Shown here in pieces: positions 48,483 to 56,026 of a DNA stretch of 64,000 nucleotides. The stretch spans positions 1,178,001 through 1,242,000 of the forward strand of contig OY968767.1 in NCBI GenBank assembly GCA_963695375.1, read 5' to 3'. Position 1 is the stretch's first letter, and every line of letters begins with the position of its first letter. Source of the DNA: JACCVL01 sp963695375 (GTDB lineage Bacteria; Actinomycetota; Actinomycetes; Propionibacteriales; Nocardioidaceae). The notes under the pieces were generated by a model. That model searched no databases. It was given only the letters and a program-made list of their open reading frames with translations, and was not told the DNA's origin. The position numbers and the translations under genes are program-made.

Positions 48483-50000
48483 ATGACCGAGCGCCACCCG
48501 AATGATCAGCCCGACAGCGCCGACGACCTGTCCGAGCAGGAGCGGGTGCGCCGGGACAAGCGGCAACGGCTGATCGACGCCGGCGGACAGGCCTACCCGA
48601 TCGCGGTGCCACGCACGCGGACGCTGCGCGCGGTGCGGGACCAGTACGACGAGGCGGGTCTCGAGCCCGGCGCGGAGACCGACGACGAGGTGGCGGTCGC
48701 CGGTCGGGTGATCTTCCTCCGCGACACCGGGAAGCTGTGTTTCCTCCGGCTGCGCGAGGGCGACGGCACCGAGCTGCAGGTGATGGTGTCGCTGTCCGAC
48801 GTCGGGCAGGAGCGGCTCGACGCGCTCAAGTCCCTCGTGGACATCGGCGACCACGTGGCGGTCGAGGGCCGGGTGGTGGTGAGCCGCCGAGGTGAGCTGT
48901 CGGTCCGGGCCCGCGCCTGGCAGATGGCGGCCAAGGCGCTGCGGCCGCTGCCGGCGGCCCATCACCTGCTGTCCGACGAGGCACGGGTCCGGCAGCGCTA
49001 CCTCGACATGGTCCTGCGGCCCGAGCCGCGCGACATGGTGCGTGCGAAGGCGACCCTGCTCCGCTCGCTGCGGGCCACCCTGGACGGCCGCGGCTTCGTC
49101 GAGGTCGAGACGCCGGTGCTCCAGCTGACCAACGGCGGGGCGGCCGCGCGGCCGTTCCGGACCCATCTCAACGCCTTCGACCAGGACATGCTGCTCCGCA
49201 TCGCGCTGGAGCTCGATCTCAAGCGCGCACTTGTCGGCGGGATCGACCAGGTGTACGAGATCGGCAAGACCTTCCGCAACGAGGGGATCGACTCCACCCA
49301 CAACGCCGAGTTCATGATGCTCGAGGCCTACCAGGCATACGGCGACTACGAGTCGATGATGGAGCTGGTCCGGAGCCTGGTGGTCGAGGCCGCTCGGGCG
49401 GTGGGCCGGACCGTCGTGCCGGGTCGGGACGGCACCGAGATCGACCTCGAGGCGGACTGGCGGCGCGCGACACTGCTCGAGCTGGTCAGTGCGGCGGTGG
49501 GTCAGCAGGTCACCGTCGACACCGACCTGGACACGCTGCGCCGCTGTGCGGACGCCCGGGACGTCGAGCTGCGCGAGCACTGGGGGCCGGAGGAGGTGCT
49601 GGTCGAGCTGTTCGAGCAGCTGGTCGAGGAGACGCTGATCCAGCCGACCTTCGTCTGCGACTTCCCCACCCGGGTCAAGCCGCTCGCCAAGGCGCACCGC
49701 AGCGAGCCGGGACTGGTCGAGGCCTTCGACCTGGTGGTCAACGGCGTCGAGCTGGCACCGGCGTACTCCGAGCTGAACGACCCGGTGTTGCAGCGAGAGC
49801 GCTTGGAGCAGCAGGCCCGGCAGGGCGCCGCCGGCGACCCCGAGGCGAACGACGTGGACGAGGTGTTCCTGCGCGCCCTCGAGCACGGGATGCCACCGGC
49901 GGGCGGGCTCGGGCTCGGCGTGGACCGGCTGCTGATGCTGCTCATGGGCACCGGGATCCGCGAGTCCATCCTCTTTCCGCTGCTCCGCCCGCAGACATGA
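48483..50000 (+). CDS. lysS: Lysyl-tRNA synthetase, class II
   Basis: A 505-residue synthetase charging tRNA(Lys). The N-terminal OB-fold anticodon domain is about 55-165 (VAVAGRVIFLRDTGKLCFLR). The class II core has motif 1 near RYLDMVLRPEPRDMVRAKA, motif 2 FRNEGIDSTHNAEFMMLEAY and motif 3 GLGLGVDRLLMLLMG. The segment LLRIALELDLKRALVGGIDQ replaces the more usual RIAPELYLKRL, a small family deviation. The ATG is the first in frame and has a leaderless -10. It is followed by an AT-rich gap and lsr2, a conserved actinobacterial order. Confidence 0.95.
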   Translation: MTERHPNDQPDSADDLSEQERVRRDKRQRLIDAGGQAYPIAVPRTRTLRAVRDQYDEAGLEPGAETDDEVAVAGRVIFLRDTGKLCFLRLREGDGTELQVMVSLSDVGQERLDALKSLVDIGDHVAVEGRVVVSRRGELSVRARAWQMAAKALRPLPAAHHLLSDEARVRQRYLDMVLRPEPRDMVRAKATLLRSLRATLDGRGFVEVETPVLQLTNGGAAARPFRTHLNAFDQDMLLRIALELDLKRALVGGIDQVYEIGKTFRNEGIDSTHNAEFMMLEAYQAYGDYESMMELVRSLVVEAARAVGRTVVPGRDGTEIDLEADWRRATLLELVSAAVGQQVTVDTDLDTLRRCADARDVELREHWGPEEVLVELFEQLVEETLIQPTFVCDFPTRVKPLAKAHRSEPGLVEAFDLVVNGVELAPAYSELNDPVLQRERLEQQARQGAAGDPEANDVDEVFLRALEHGMPPAGGLGLGVDRLLMLLMGTGIRESILFPLLRPQT

Positions 50001-50123
50001 ACCGCCCGTGCAGAAAAGGCATCAGAAATAGCAGTGGTATAACGGAGCTATTGGTTATGCTACTCTCCGGTAATCACTTCGCATCGGCCTTAGCGGGCAT
50101 TCTCTGAAGGGCAGGCCGCTCCA
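50001..50123 (+). promoter_or_regulatory. AT-rich promoter region of lsr2
   Basis: About 75 bp from 50010 are clearly richer in A+T than the rest of the window, with TATAAC at 50038-50043, TTGGTTATGC at 50051-50060 and GAAATAGCAG. Lsr2 prefers AT-rich DNA, so binding to its own promoter is plausible. A GAAGGG ribosome site lies at about 50107-50112. The exact -35/-10 pair is not certain. Confidence 0.5.
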
Positions 50124-50453
50124 ATGGCACAAAAGGTTCAGGTCATCTTGGTCGACGACCTCGACGGTGGCACCGCCGAGGAAACGGTGCAGTTCGGTCT
50201 GGACGGGGTGTCTTACGAGATCGACCTGTCCAAGAAGAATGCGCAAAAGCTTCGGGATACCTTCGCGCCGTACCTCGGCGAGGCCCGCCGTGGCCCCGGG
50301 CGCGGCCAGGCGCGCAAGCGGTCCGGCCGCTCGGCCCGGGGCGGCACGGACGCCGCGACCGTGCGCGAATGGGCCCGCGCGAACGGCCACGACGTGTCCG
50401 AGCGGGGCCGGGTCTCCGGCACCGTGATGGAGGCCTACCGCGCCGCGCACTGA
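50124..50453 (+). CDS. lsr2: Lsr2 nucleoid-associated protein
   Basis: A 109-residue H-NS-like xenogeneic silencer of actinobacteria. The N-terminal dimerisation domain has AQKVQVILVDDLDGGTAEET and VSYEIDLSKKNAQKLRDTF. A basic linker rich in Arg and Gly follows, then the DNA-binding domain TVREWARANGHDVSERGRVS with the Arg-Gly-Arg hook that enters the minor groove. The length is normal for the family. It stands alone between lysS and clpC, with a terminator after it. Confidence 0.96.
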   Translation: MAQKVQVILVDDLDGGTAEETVQFGLDGVSYEIDLSKKNAQKLRDTFAPYLGEARRGPGRGQARKRSGRSARGGTDAATVREWARANGHDVSERGRVSGTVMEAYRAAH

Positions 50454-50472
50454 CCGATTCCTCGCGCGACCG

Positions 50473-50505
50473 CGCCGCCCCCGTGCCCACGCCGCGGGGG
50501 CGGCG
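50473..50505 (+). terminator. Hairpin terminator after lsr2
   Basis: CGCCGCCCCCG (50473-50483) pairs with CGGGGGCGGCG (50495-50505) around an 11-nt loop, 20 bases after the lsr2 stop. No U-tract follows, only TCTCG. Confidence 0.75.
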
Positions 50506-50647
50506 TCTCGTTCGCCACGGGTGAACCGCGACCAGGAACACCCACCGGTCGGCTGAACGTTGTCAGCGAACGCGACTAGCATGGCAAGACATCGCTCCCG
50601 GTCGGCGGCGACGCCGGACGGCAGTTGGTCCAGCGAGGAGAGGTTCG

Positions 50648-53152
50648 ATGTTCGAGAGGTTCACCGACCGCGCGCGTCGGGTTGTCGTCCTGGCTCAGGA
50701 AGAGGCCCGGATGCTCAGCCACAACTACATCGGCACCGAGCACATCCTCCTGGGTCTGATCCACGAGGGCGAGGGCGTCGCGGCCAAGGCCCTGGAAAGC
50801 CTGGGGATCTCGCTGGAGGCGGTTCGCGCTCAGGTCGAGGACATCATCGGGCAGGGGCAGCAGGCGCCGAGCGGGCACATCCCCTTCACCCCGCGGGCCA
50901 AGAAGGTGCTCGAGCTGAGCCTGCGGGAGGCGCTGCAGCTGGGCCACAACTACATCGGCACCGAGCACATCCTGCTCGGGCTGATCCGGGAGGGTGAGGG
51001 AGTCGCCGCCCAGGTCCTGGTCAAGCTCGGGGCCGACCTCAACCGGGTGCGCCAGCAGGTGATCCAGCTGCTCAGCGGCTACCAGGGCAAGGAGACCGCC
51101 AGCGCCGGCGCTCCCAGCGAGACCGGCGCACCGAGCAGCTCGCTGGTGCTGGACCAGTTCGGCCGGAACCTCACCCAAGGTGCCCGCGAGGGCAAGCTGG
51201 ACCCGGTCATCGGCCGGGAGCAGGAGATCGAGCGGGTCATGCAGGTGCTGTCGCGACGCACCAAGAACAACCCGGTGCTGATCGGTGAGCCCGGCGTCGG
51301 CAAGACGACGATCGTGGAGGGCCTGGCCCAGGACATCGTCCGCGGCGACGTGCCCGAGACGCTGAAGGACAAGCAGATCTACACCCTCGACCTCGGTGCG
51401 CTGGTGGCCGGCTCGCGCTACCGCGGTGACTTCGAAGAGCGGTTGAAGAAGGTCCTCAAGGAGATCCGCACCCGGGGCGACATCGTCTTGTTCATCGACG
51501 AGATCCACACTCTCGTCGGCGCCGGCGCGGCCGAGGGTGCGATCGACGCGGCCAGCATCCTGAAGCCGATGCTGGCCCGCGGCGAGCTGCAGACCATCGG
51601 CGCCACCACGCTGGACGAATACCGCAAGCACCTGGAGAAGGACGCCGCGCTCGAGCGCAGGTTCCAGCCGATCCAGGTCAACGAGCCGTCGATCGCGCAC
51701 ACGATCGAGATGCTGAAAGGGCTGCGGGACCGGTACGAAGCGCACCACCGGGTGACGATCACCGACGAAGCGCTGATCGGTGCGGCGACGCTCGCCGACC
51801 GCTACATCTCCGACCGCTTCCTCCCCGACAAGGCGATCGACCTCATCGACGAGGCGGGCGCCCGGCTCCGCATCCGTCGGATGACGGCGCCGCCCGACCT
51901 GCGGGAGTTCGACGACAAGATCGCCGATGTCCGCCGTCGCAAGGAGGGGGCCATCGACGCGCAGGACTTCGAGGCGGCCGCTTCCCTGCGCGACGAGGAG
52001 AAGAAGCTGATCCACGCCAAGTCCGAGCGGGAGAAGCAGTGGAAGGCCGGCGACATGGACGTCGTGGCCGAGGTCGACGAGGAGCTGATCGCCGAGGTGC
52101 TGGCGAACGCGACCGGCATCCCGATCGTCAAGCTGACCGAGGAGGAGTCCAGCCGGCTGCTCAAGATGGAGGACGAGCTGCACAAGCGGGTGATCGGCCA
52201 GGACGAGGCGATCAAGGCGCTGTCCCGGGCGATCCGACGCACGAGGGCGGGTCTGAAGGACCCGCGCCGTCCCGGGGGATCGTTCATCTTCGCCGGGCCG
52301 TCGGGGGTCGGAAAGACCTGGCTGTCCAAGGCGCTGGCGAACTTCCTGTTCGGCGAGGACGATGCGCTGATCCAGCTCGACATGAGCGAATTCTCGGAGA
52401 AGCACACCGTTTCGAGGCTTTTCGGCTCGCCGCCCGGATACGTCGGTTATGAGGAGGGCGGTCAGCTCACCGAGAAGGTGCGTCGCAAGCCGTTCTCGGT
52501 GGTCTTGTTCGACGAGGTGGAGAAGGCGCACCCCGACATCTTCAACTCGCTGCTGCAGATTCTGGAGGAGGGTCGGCTCACCGACTCCCAGGGTCGAGTG
52601 ATCGACTTCAAGAACACCGTCATCATCATGACGACGAACCTCGGGACCCGCGATATCGCCAAGGGTGTCAACCTCGGCTTCGCGCAGGTCGGTGACCTGG
52701 CCGGTTCCTATGACCGGATGAAGGCGAAGGTGTCGGAGGAGCTCAGGCAGCACTTCCGCCCCGAGTTCCTGAACCGGGTCGACGAGATGATCGTGTTCCC
52801 GCCGCTGACCCAGGACGAGATCATCTCCATGGTCGACATGATGCTGACCTCGGTGGAGGGTCGGCTCAAGGACAAGGACATGGCCCTCGAGCTGACGTCC
52901 GACGCCAAGCGGGTGCTCGCGGAGCGCGGTTTCGACCCGGTGCTCGGCGCCCGGCCGCTGCGGCGCACGGTGCAGCGGGAGATCGAGGACGTCCTCGCCG
53001 AGAAGCTGCTCTACGGCGAGGTGCGTCCCGGCCAGCTGGTCCTGGTCGGCGTGGAGGGGGACGGGCCGACTGCGACCTTCACCTTCCGCGGCGAGGCCAG
53101 GCAGGCGCTACCCGACCTGCCGCCGGTCGAGGAGCCCAGCACCACGGAGTGA
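50648..53152 (+). CDS. clpC: ClpC AAA+ unfoldase of the Clp protease
   Basis: An 834-residue HSP100 chaperone that feeds proteins to ClpP. Two N-terminal Clp repeats (LSHNYIGTEHILLGLIHEG and LGHNYIGTEHILLGLIREG) lie within 1-145. The first AAA domain has Walker A GEPGVGKTT and Walker B VLFIDEIHTLVG. A UVR-like middle segment FDDKIADVRRRKEGAIDAQD follows, then the second AAA domain with GPSGVGKTWLSK and VVLFDEVEKAHPD. GCGAGGAGAGG precedes the ATG, and TAGCAT at 50577-50582 may be its -10. It is monocistronic, ending at a strong hairpin. Confidence 0.97.
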   Translation: MFERFTDRARRVVVLAQEEARMLSHNYIGTEHILLGLIHEGEGVAAKALESLGISLEAVRAQVEDIIGQGQQAPSGHIPFTPRAKKVLELSLREALQLGHNYIGTEHILLGLIREGEGVAAQVLVKLGADLNRVRQQVIQLLSGYQGKETASAGAPSETGAPSSSLVLDQFGRNLTQGAREGKLDPVIGREQEIERVMQVLSRRTKNNPVLIGEPGVGKTTIVEGLAQDIVRGDVPETLKDKQIYTLDLGALVAGSRYRGDFEERLKKVLKEIRTRGDIVLFIDEIHTLVGAGAAEGAIDAASILKPMLARGELQTIGATTLDEYRKHLEKDAALERRFQPIQVNEPSIAHTIEMLKGLRDRYEAHHRVTITDEALIGAATLADRYISDRFLPDKAIDLIDEAGARLRIRRMTAPPDLREFDDKIADVRRRKEGAIDAQDFEAAASLRDEEKKLIHAKSEREKQWKAGDMDVVAEVDEELIAEVLANATGIPIVKLTEEESSRLLKMEDELHKRVIGQDEAIKALSRAIRRTRAGLKDPRRPGGSFIFAGPSGVGKTWLSKALANFLFGEDDALIQLDMSEFSEKHTVSRLFGSPPGYVGYEEGGQLTEKVRRKPFSVVLFDEVEKAHPDIFNSLLQILEEGRLTDSQGRVIDFKNTVIIMTTNLGTRDIAKGVNLGFAQVGDLAGSYDRMKAKVSEELRQHFRPEFLNRVDEMIVFPPLTQDEIISMVDMMLTSVEGRLKDKDMALELTSDAKRVLAERGFDPVLGARPLRRTVQREIEDVLAEKLLYGEVRPGQLVLVGVEGDGPTATFTFRGEARQALPDLPPVEEPSTTE

Positions 53153-53160
53153 TCCGGTCG

Positions 53161-53211
53161 ACGGTGACGGTCCGCGTCCGCCCCTCGGGGGTGGGCGTGG
53201 ACCGTCGCCGT
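53161..53211. terminator. Long hairpin between clpC and the convergent SMR gene
   Basis: ACGGTGACGGTCC (53161-53173) pairs with 53199-53211, and the inner 53174-53184 continues to 53188-53198 through Watson-Crick and G-U pairs around a TCG loop: about 24 bp of stem with four or five wobbles. It is placed to end both transcripts. Confidence 0.7.
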
Positions 53212-53227
53212 TCGGGCTCCGGAGCGG

Positions 53228-53554
53228 TCAGTGGGCACCTTGCACGTTGAGCAGCACCACACCCACCACGATGGCGGTCAGCCCGAGGACCCGCACCGTG
53301 TCGAGGTGCTCGCCCAGGACGAAGACGCCGATGGCGGCCACGAGGGCGGTGCCCGCCCCCGCCCATACCGCGTAGGTGATCGACACCGGCATCGTCTCGA
53401 CCACCTTGGACAGCAGCCAGATGGAGACGGCGTAGCCGATCAGCACGAAGGCAGTCCAGCCCGGGTTGGTGAAGCCGCTGGTTCGGGGCAGGGCCGCGGT
53501 GGCCGCGACCTCGACGACGATGGCGAGAGCCAGCAGCGCCGACGCGACGAGCAT
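53228..53554 (-). CDS. Small multidrug resistance (SMR/EmrE-like) efflux transporter
   Basis: A 108-residue four-helix membrane protein that exports cationic drugs or guanidinium-like compounds by proton exchange. Helix 1 contains the essential Glu in LAIVVEVAATAALPRTSG. Helix 2 reads FVLIGYAVSIWLLSKVVETM, followed by SITYAVWAGAGTALVAAIGV (the Ala-Val-Trp-Ala-Gly motif) and helix 4 GLTAIVVGVVLLNV. GGAGGA precedes the ATG. It is divergent from a TetR-type gene with two inverted repeats between them, so it is probably repressed by that protein. Confidence 0.93.
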   Translation of the reverse strand: MLVASALLALAIVVEVAATAALPRTSGFTNPGWTAFVLIGYAVSIWLLSKVVETMPVSITYAVWAGAGTALVAAIGVFVLGEHLDTVRVLGLTAIVVGVVLLNVQGAH

Positions 53555-53575
53555 GGTGTCCTCCGGTCCACGTTT

Positions 53576-53591
53576 TGTAGCGGTCGCTACA
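53576..53591. promoter_or_regulatory. Operator 1 for TetR-type regulator
   Basis: TGTAGCGGTCGCTACA has perfect 7-bp arms (TGTAGCG/CGCTACA). It lies 22 bp upstream of the SMR start. Confidence 0.8.
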
Positions 53592-53600
53592 CACCATTAC

Positions 53601-53616
53601 TGTAGCACTCGCTACA
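53601..53616. promoter_or_regulatory. Operator 2 for TetR-type regulator
   Basis: TGTAGCACTCGCTACA repeats operator 1 with one arm mismatch and a different centre. The centres are 25 bp apart. The sequence TACACT at 53612-53617 may be the regulator's -10. Confidence 0.75.
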
Positions 53617-53649
53617 CTGATCGCGGAAGCCATCAGAGGAGAGTGCGGG

Positions 53650-54234
53650 TTGGCTGCAGCGCCGGGCGCCACGCGGCGCGACCAGCTCGCCGAGTTGGCG
53701 ACCGACTATGTGCTCGAGCACGGCATCGCCGGGCTGAGCCTGCGGCCGCTGGCCGCCGCGCTCGGCACCAGCGACCGGATGCTCGTCTACCACTTCGGCA
53801 GCAAGGACGCGCTGGTCGCCGAGGTGATCGAGCGCAGCAACCAGCGCGTGGTCGCAGTGCTGGAGCAGCTGCCGGCGACCCGTTCCGGCCGGATGGCCGT
53901 CCTGGAGCTCTGGCAGCTGTGGCAGCGCCCCGCGGTGGACCGCTGTCTGCGCGTCTACGCGCAGTCGGCGGCGCTGGGCCTGCTCGGCGACGAGCCGTAC
54001 CTGGGTGCTGCCCGGCGGGCCAACGCGGCGTGGACCCGCTCGGTGACCGGCTACCTCGACCGCAGCGGCGTTCCGACCCGGCGGGCCGGGCGGATCGGGG
54101 AGCTGGTGGACGCGGCGTTGTTCGGGCTGTGGCTGGACCAGCCTGTCGACGAGGACACCACCGCCACCGACCGGGTGGTCCGGGATCTCGCCGACACGGT
54201 GCAGCGGCTGGCCGCCGAACCGCCCCCCGGCTGA
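53650..54234 (+). CDS. TetR-family transcriptional regulator
   Basis: A 194-residue repressor-type protein. The N-terminal helix-turn-helix is LAELATDYVLEHGIAGLSLR, PLAAALGTSDRMLVYHFGSK and DALVAEVIE (residues about 8-55); the remainder is an all-helical ligand-binding and dimer domain with several Trp. The only plausible start is TTG at 53650, preceded by GAGGAGAG. It is divergent from the SMR pump, and the two TGTAGCG inverted repeats in between are its likely operators, giving autoregulation and drug-responsive pump control. Confidence 0.9.
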   Translation: MAAAPGATRRDQLAELATDYVLEHGIAGLSLRPLAAALGTSDRMLVYHFGSKDALVAEVIERSNQRVVAVLEQLPATRSGRMAVLELWQLWQRPAVDRCLRVYAQSAALGLLGDEPYLGAARRANAAWTRSVTGYLDRSGVPTRRAGRIGELVDAALFGLWLDQPVDEDTTATDRVVRDLADTVQRLAAEPPPG

Positions 54235-54267
54235 GGGCGGGTGGCCGGGGAGCCCGGTCAGCCGGGG
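54225..54267. terminator. Hairpin made from both stop codons of tetR and mutY
   Basis: CCCCGGCTGA (54225-54234) pairs perfectly with TCAGCCGGGG (54258-54267). The last three bases of the left arm and the first three of the right arm are the stop codons of the two convergent genes. Confidence 0.6.
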
Positions 54268-55139
54268 AGCGCGTAGTGCTCGTCGCCGACCCGCTCGACG
54301 AGTCCGTCGGCAACCAGCGAGTCCAACGCGCGGGCGCGTTGCCCGTCGTCGTCCCACGTGTCGACCAGGACGGCCGCCGGGACCGGGTCCGCGCTGGCGC
54401 GGAGGGCGGCGAGCAACCGGCCGCGACACTGCCGGTCGGTTCCGGCGTACGACTGGCGTCGAGTCGGGCGCCCGCCACCGGGCCGGCCGGCGGCGAGCCA
54501 CGCGCAGCTGTCGGCGACGGGGCAGCCGCCGCACCGTGGACCGCGGGCGGTGCACACCAGCGCCCCGAGCTCCATCACCGCGATCGACCACCGAGCCGCT
54601 CGCGCGGGATCGACCGGCAGCAGCCGCTCACCCGCTGCCCGCTCTGCCGCGCTCACCGCCACGGTCGCCGGTTGCTCCTCGGCCCGGAGCAGCCGACCGA
54701 GCACCCGCCGCACGTTGGTGTCCAGGACGACGGCGCGCCGGCCGTAGGCGAACGCCGCGACCGCGCTCGCGGTGTAGTCGCCCACCCCGGGCAGGGTGCG
54801 CAGCGTGGTCAGGTCGGAGGGCACCTCGCCACCGTGCTCGCGCACCAGCGCGGCGGCGCACTCGTGCAGGCGGAGCGCCCGGCGCGGGTAGCCCAGGCGG
54901 CCCCAGGCGCGTACCGCGTCGCCGGGGGTGGCGGCGGCCAGGTCGGCCGGGGTGGGCCAGCGGTCGACCCACTCCTGCCACACCGACCGGACCCGTGCAA
55001 CGGGAGTCTGCTGCAGCATCAGCTCGGAGACGAGCACTCCCCAGGCGGTGGTCCCGGCCCGGCGCCAGGGCAGGTCCCGGGCATTGGCGGCGTACCAGTC
55101 GACGACGGCGCTGGTCGGGCCGGAGGGAGGCTGCGGCAT
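54258..55139 (-). CDS. mutY: A/G-specific adenine DNA glycosylase
   Basis: A 293-residue HhH-family glycosylase that removes adenine opposite 8-oxoguanine. Catalytic Glu is in SELMLQQTPVARV; the helix-hairpin-helix is TLRTLPGVGDYTASAVAAFA, followed by catalytic Asp in VVLDTNVRRVLGRL. The [4Fe-4S] cluster Cys are C-x6-C-x2-C-x5-C in CTARGPRCGGCPVADSC. There is no NUDIX-like C-terminal domain, as is common in actinobacteria. The ATG at 55139 is preferred to 55157 because of the family N-terminus; neither has a strong ribosome site. It is divergent from the exported Pro-rich gene. Confidence 0.93.
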   Translation of the reverse strand: MPQPPSGPTSAVVDWYAANARDLPWRRAGTTAWGVLVSELMLQQTPVARVRSVWQEWVDRWPTPADLAAATPGDAVRAWGRLGYPRRALRLHECAAALVREHGGEVPSDLTTLRTLPGVGDYTASAVAAFAYGRRAVVLDTNVRRVLGRLLRAEEQPATVAVSAAERAAGERLLPVDPARAARWSIAVMELGALVCTARGPRCGGCPVADSCAWLAAGRPGGGRPTRRQSYAGTDRQCRGRLLAALRASADPVPAAVLVDTWDDDGQRARALDSLVADGLVERVGDEHYALPG

Positions 55140-55197
55140 CGCCGGTGAGGATCGCACGCCAGCGGTGTGGCAGGCGGATCGGGGTGAGCCGCCCGGC

Positions 55198-55203
55198 TAG
55201 CGT
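55198..55203 (+). promoter_or_regulatory. TAGCGT -10 hexamer, leaderless start
   Basis: TAGCGT ends 6 nt before the GTG at 55210. Confidence 0.5.
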
Positions 55204-55209
55204 GCTGGG

Positions 55210-56026
55210 GTGCCTGCACCGCCGCGACGACCGCCGGGCCGCCGCCCCGCGCGGCGGCTCCCGGCCCGGGTCTACTGGGTCCGTCGGGGACTCGCGCTCG
55301 GCCTGCTCGGTCTCGTCGCGGCAGCGGTGTTCGCGCTGGTGTCCACCGGTGACGAGGTCCCCCCGGAGGCGGCCGTCGGTGCCGGGTCGACGGCGACGGC
55401 CGGAGCGGCGTCCGAACCGGAGGTGACAGGACCGGTCGAGGAGCAGTCCGTGGACGAGGCCGACGCGTCGACGAGACCCGGCGGACAGGTCTCGCGTGCC
55501 GCCGTCGTGACCGCCGTGCTGCCGGCACCGGTGACCGACTGTGCGCCAGCCTCGGTGCTGGTCGTGCCTTCGGTCACCGGGCGCAGCATCGCCGGGAGTC
55601 CGGCCCGCCTGCAGCTCGCGGTCCGCACCACCGCCGACCTCGCCTGCCGCGTCCAGCTGGGGCCGGAGAACCTGCTGCTGCAGGTCATCGGGCCGCGCGA
55701 GGAGGTGGTGTGGGACGCCGCCGCCTGTGCTGGCGACCTGCCCGATCGCGAGCTGACCCTGCGGCCGGGCTGGCAGCACGCGCTGCCGGTGACCTGGTCG
55801 GGCACCGCCGTCGGCCGGCGCTGCTCGGAGTCGGCGCCGTCCGCCGAGCCGGGGCGGTACGAGGTCCGGGCCGCCCTGCTCGGCGGCGAGCCGGCCGCGG
55901 CCGAGCTGCTGCTGTCGCCGGCACCGGAGCCGGACAAGGACCGGGACAAGGGACCGGGACAAGGACCGGGACGAGCGGCGACAGGGACCGGGCGACCGGC
56001 GGGCGCAGGAAGGACCTCAGACGTAG
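55210..56026 (+). CDS. Exported or membrane-anchored protein of unknown function, frame broken near the end
   Basis: About 271 residues if one base is ignored. A basic N-terminus (RRPPGRRPARRLPARVYW) leads to one membrane segment GLALGLLGLVAAAVFALVST, an acidic Thr/Ala linker, and an extracellular domain about 100-240 with four Cys (TDCAPASVLVV, LACRVQLG, AACAGDL, RRCSES). The end is a 12-bp repeat coding Asp-Lys-Asp-Arg. An extra G in 55950-55952 shifts the frame and removes the stop, so the literal frame runs to 57171 straight through disA on the other strand. Without it the stop is TAG at 56024-56026. The literal extension is not believable protein. No family is recognised. Confidence 0.6.
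55933..55975. repeat. 12-bp tandem repeat with single-base insertion
   Basis: GACAAGGACCGG at 55933-55944, GACAAGGGACCGG (13 bp) at 55945-55957, GACAAGGACCGG at 55958-55969, then GACGAG. The extra G in the second copy breaks the reading frame. Confidence 0.85.
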
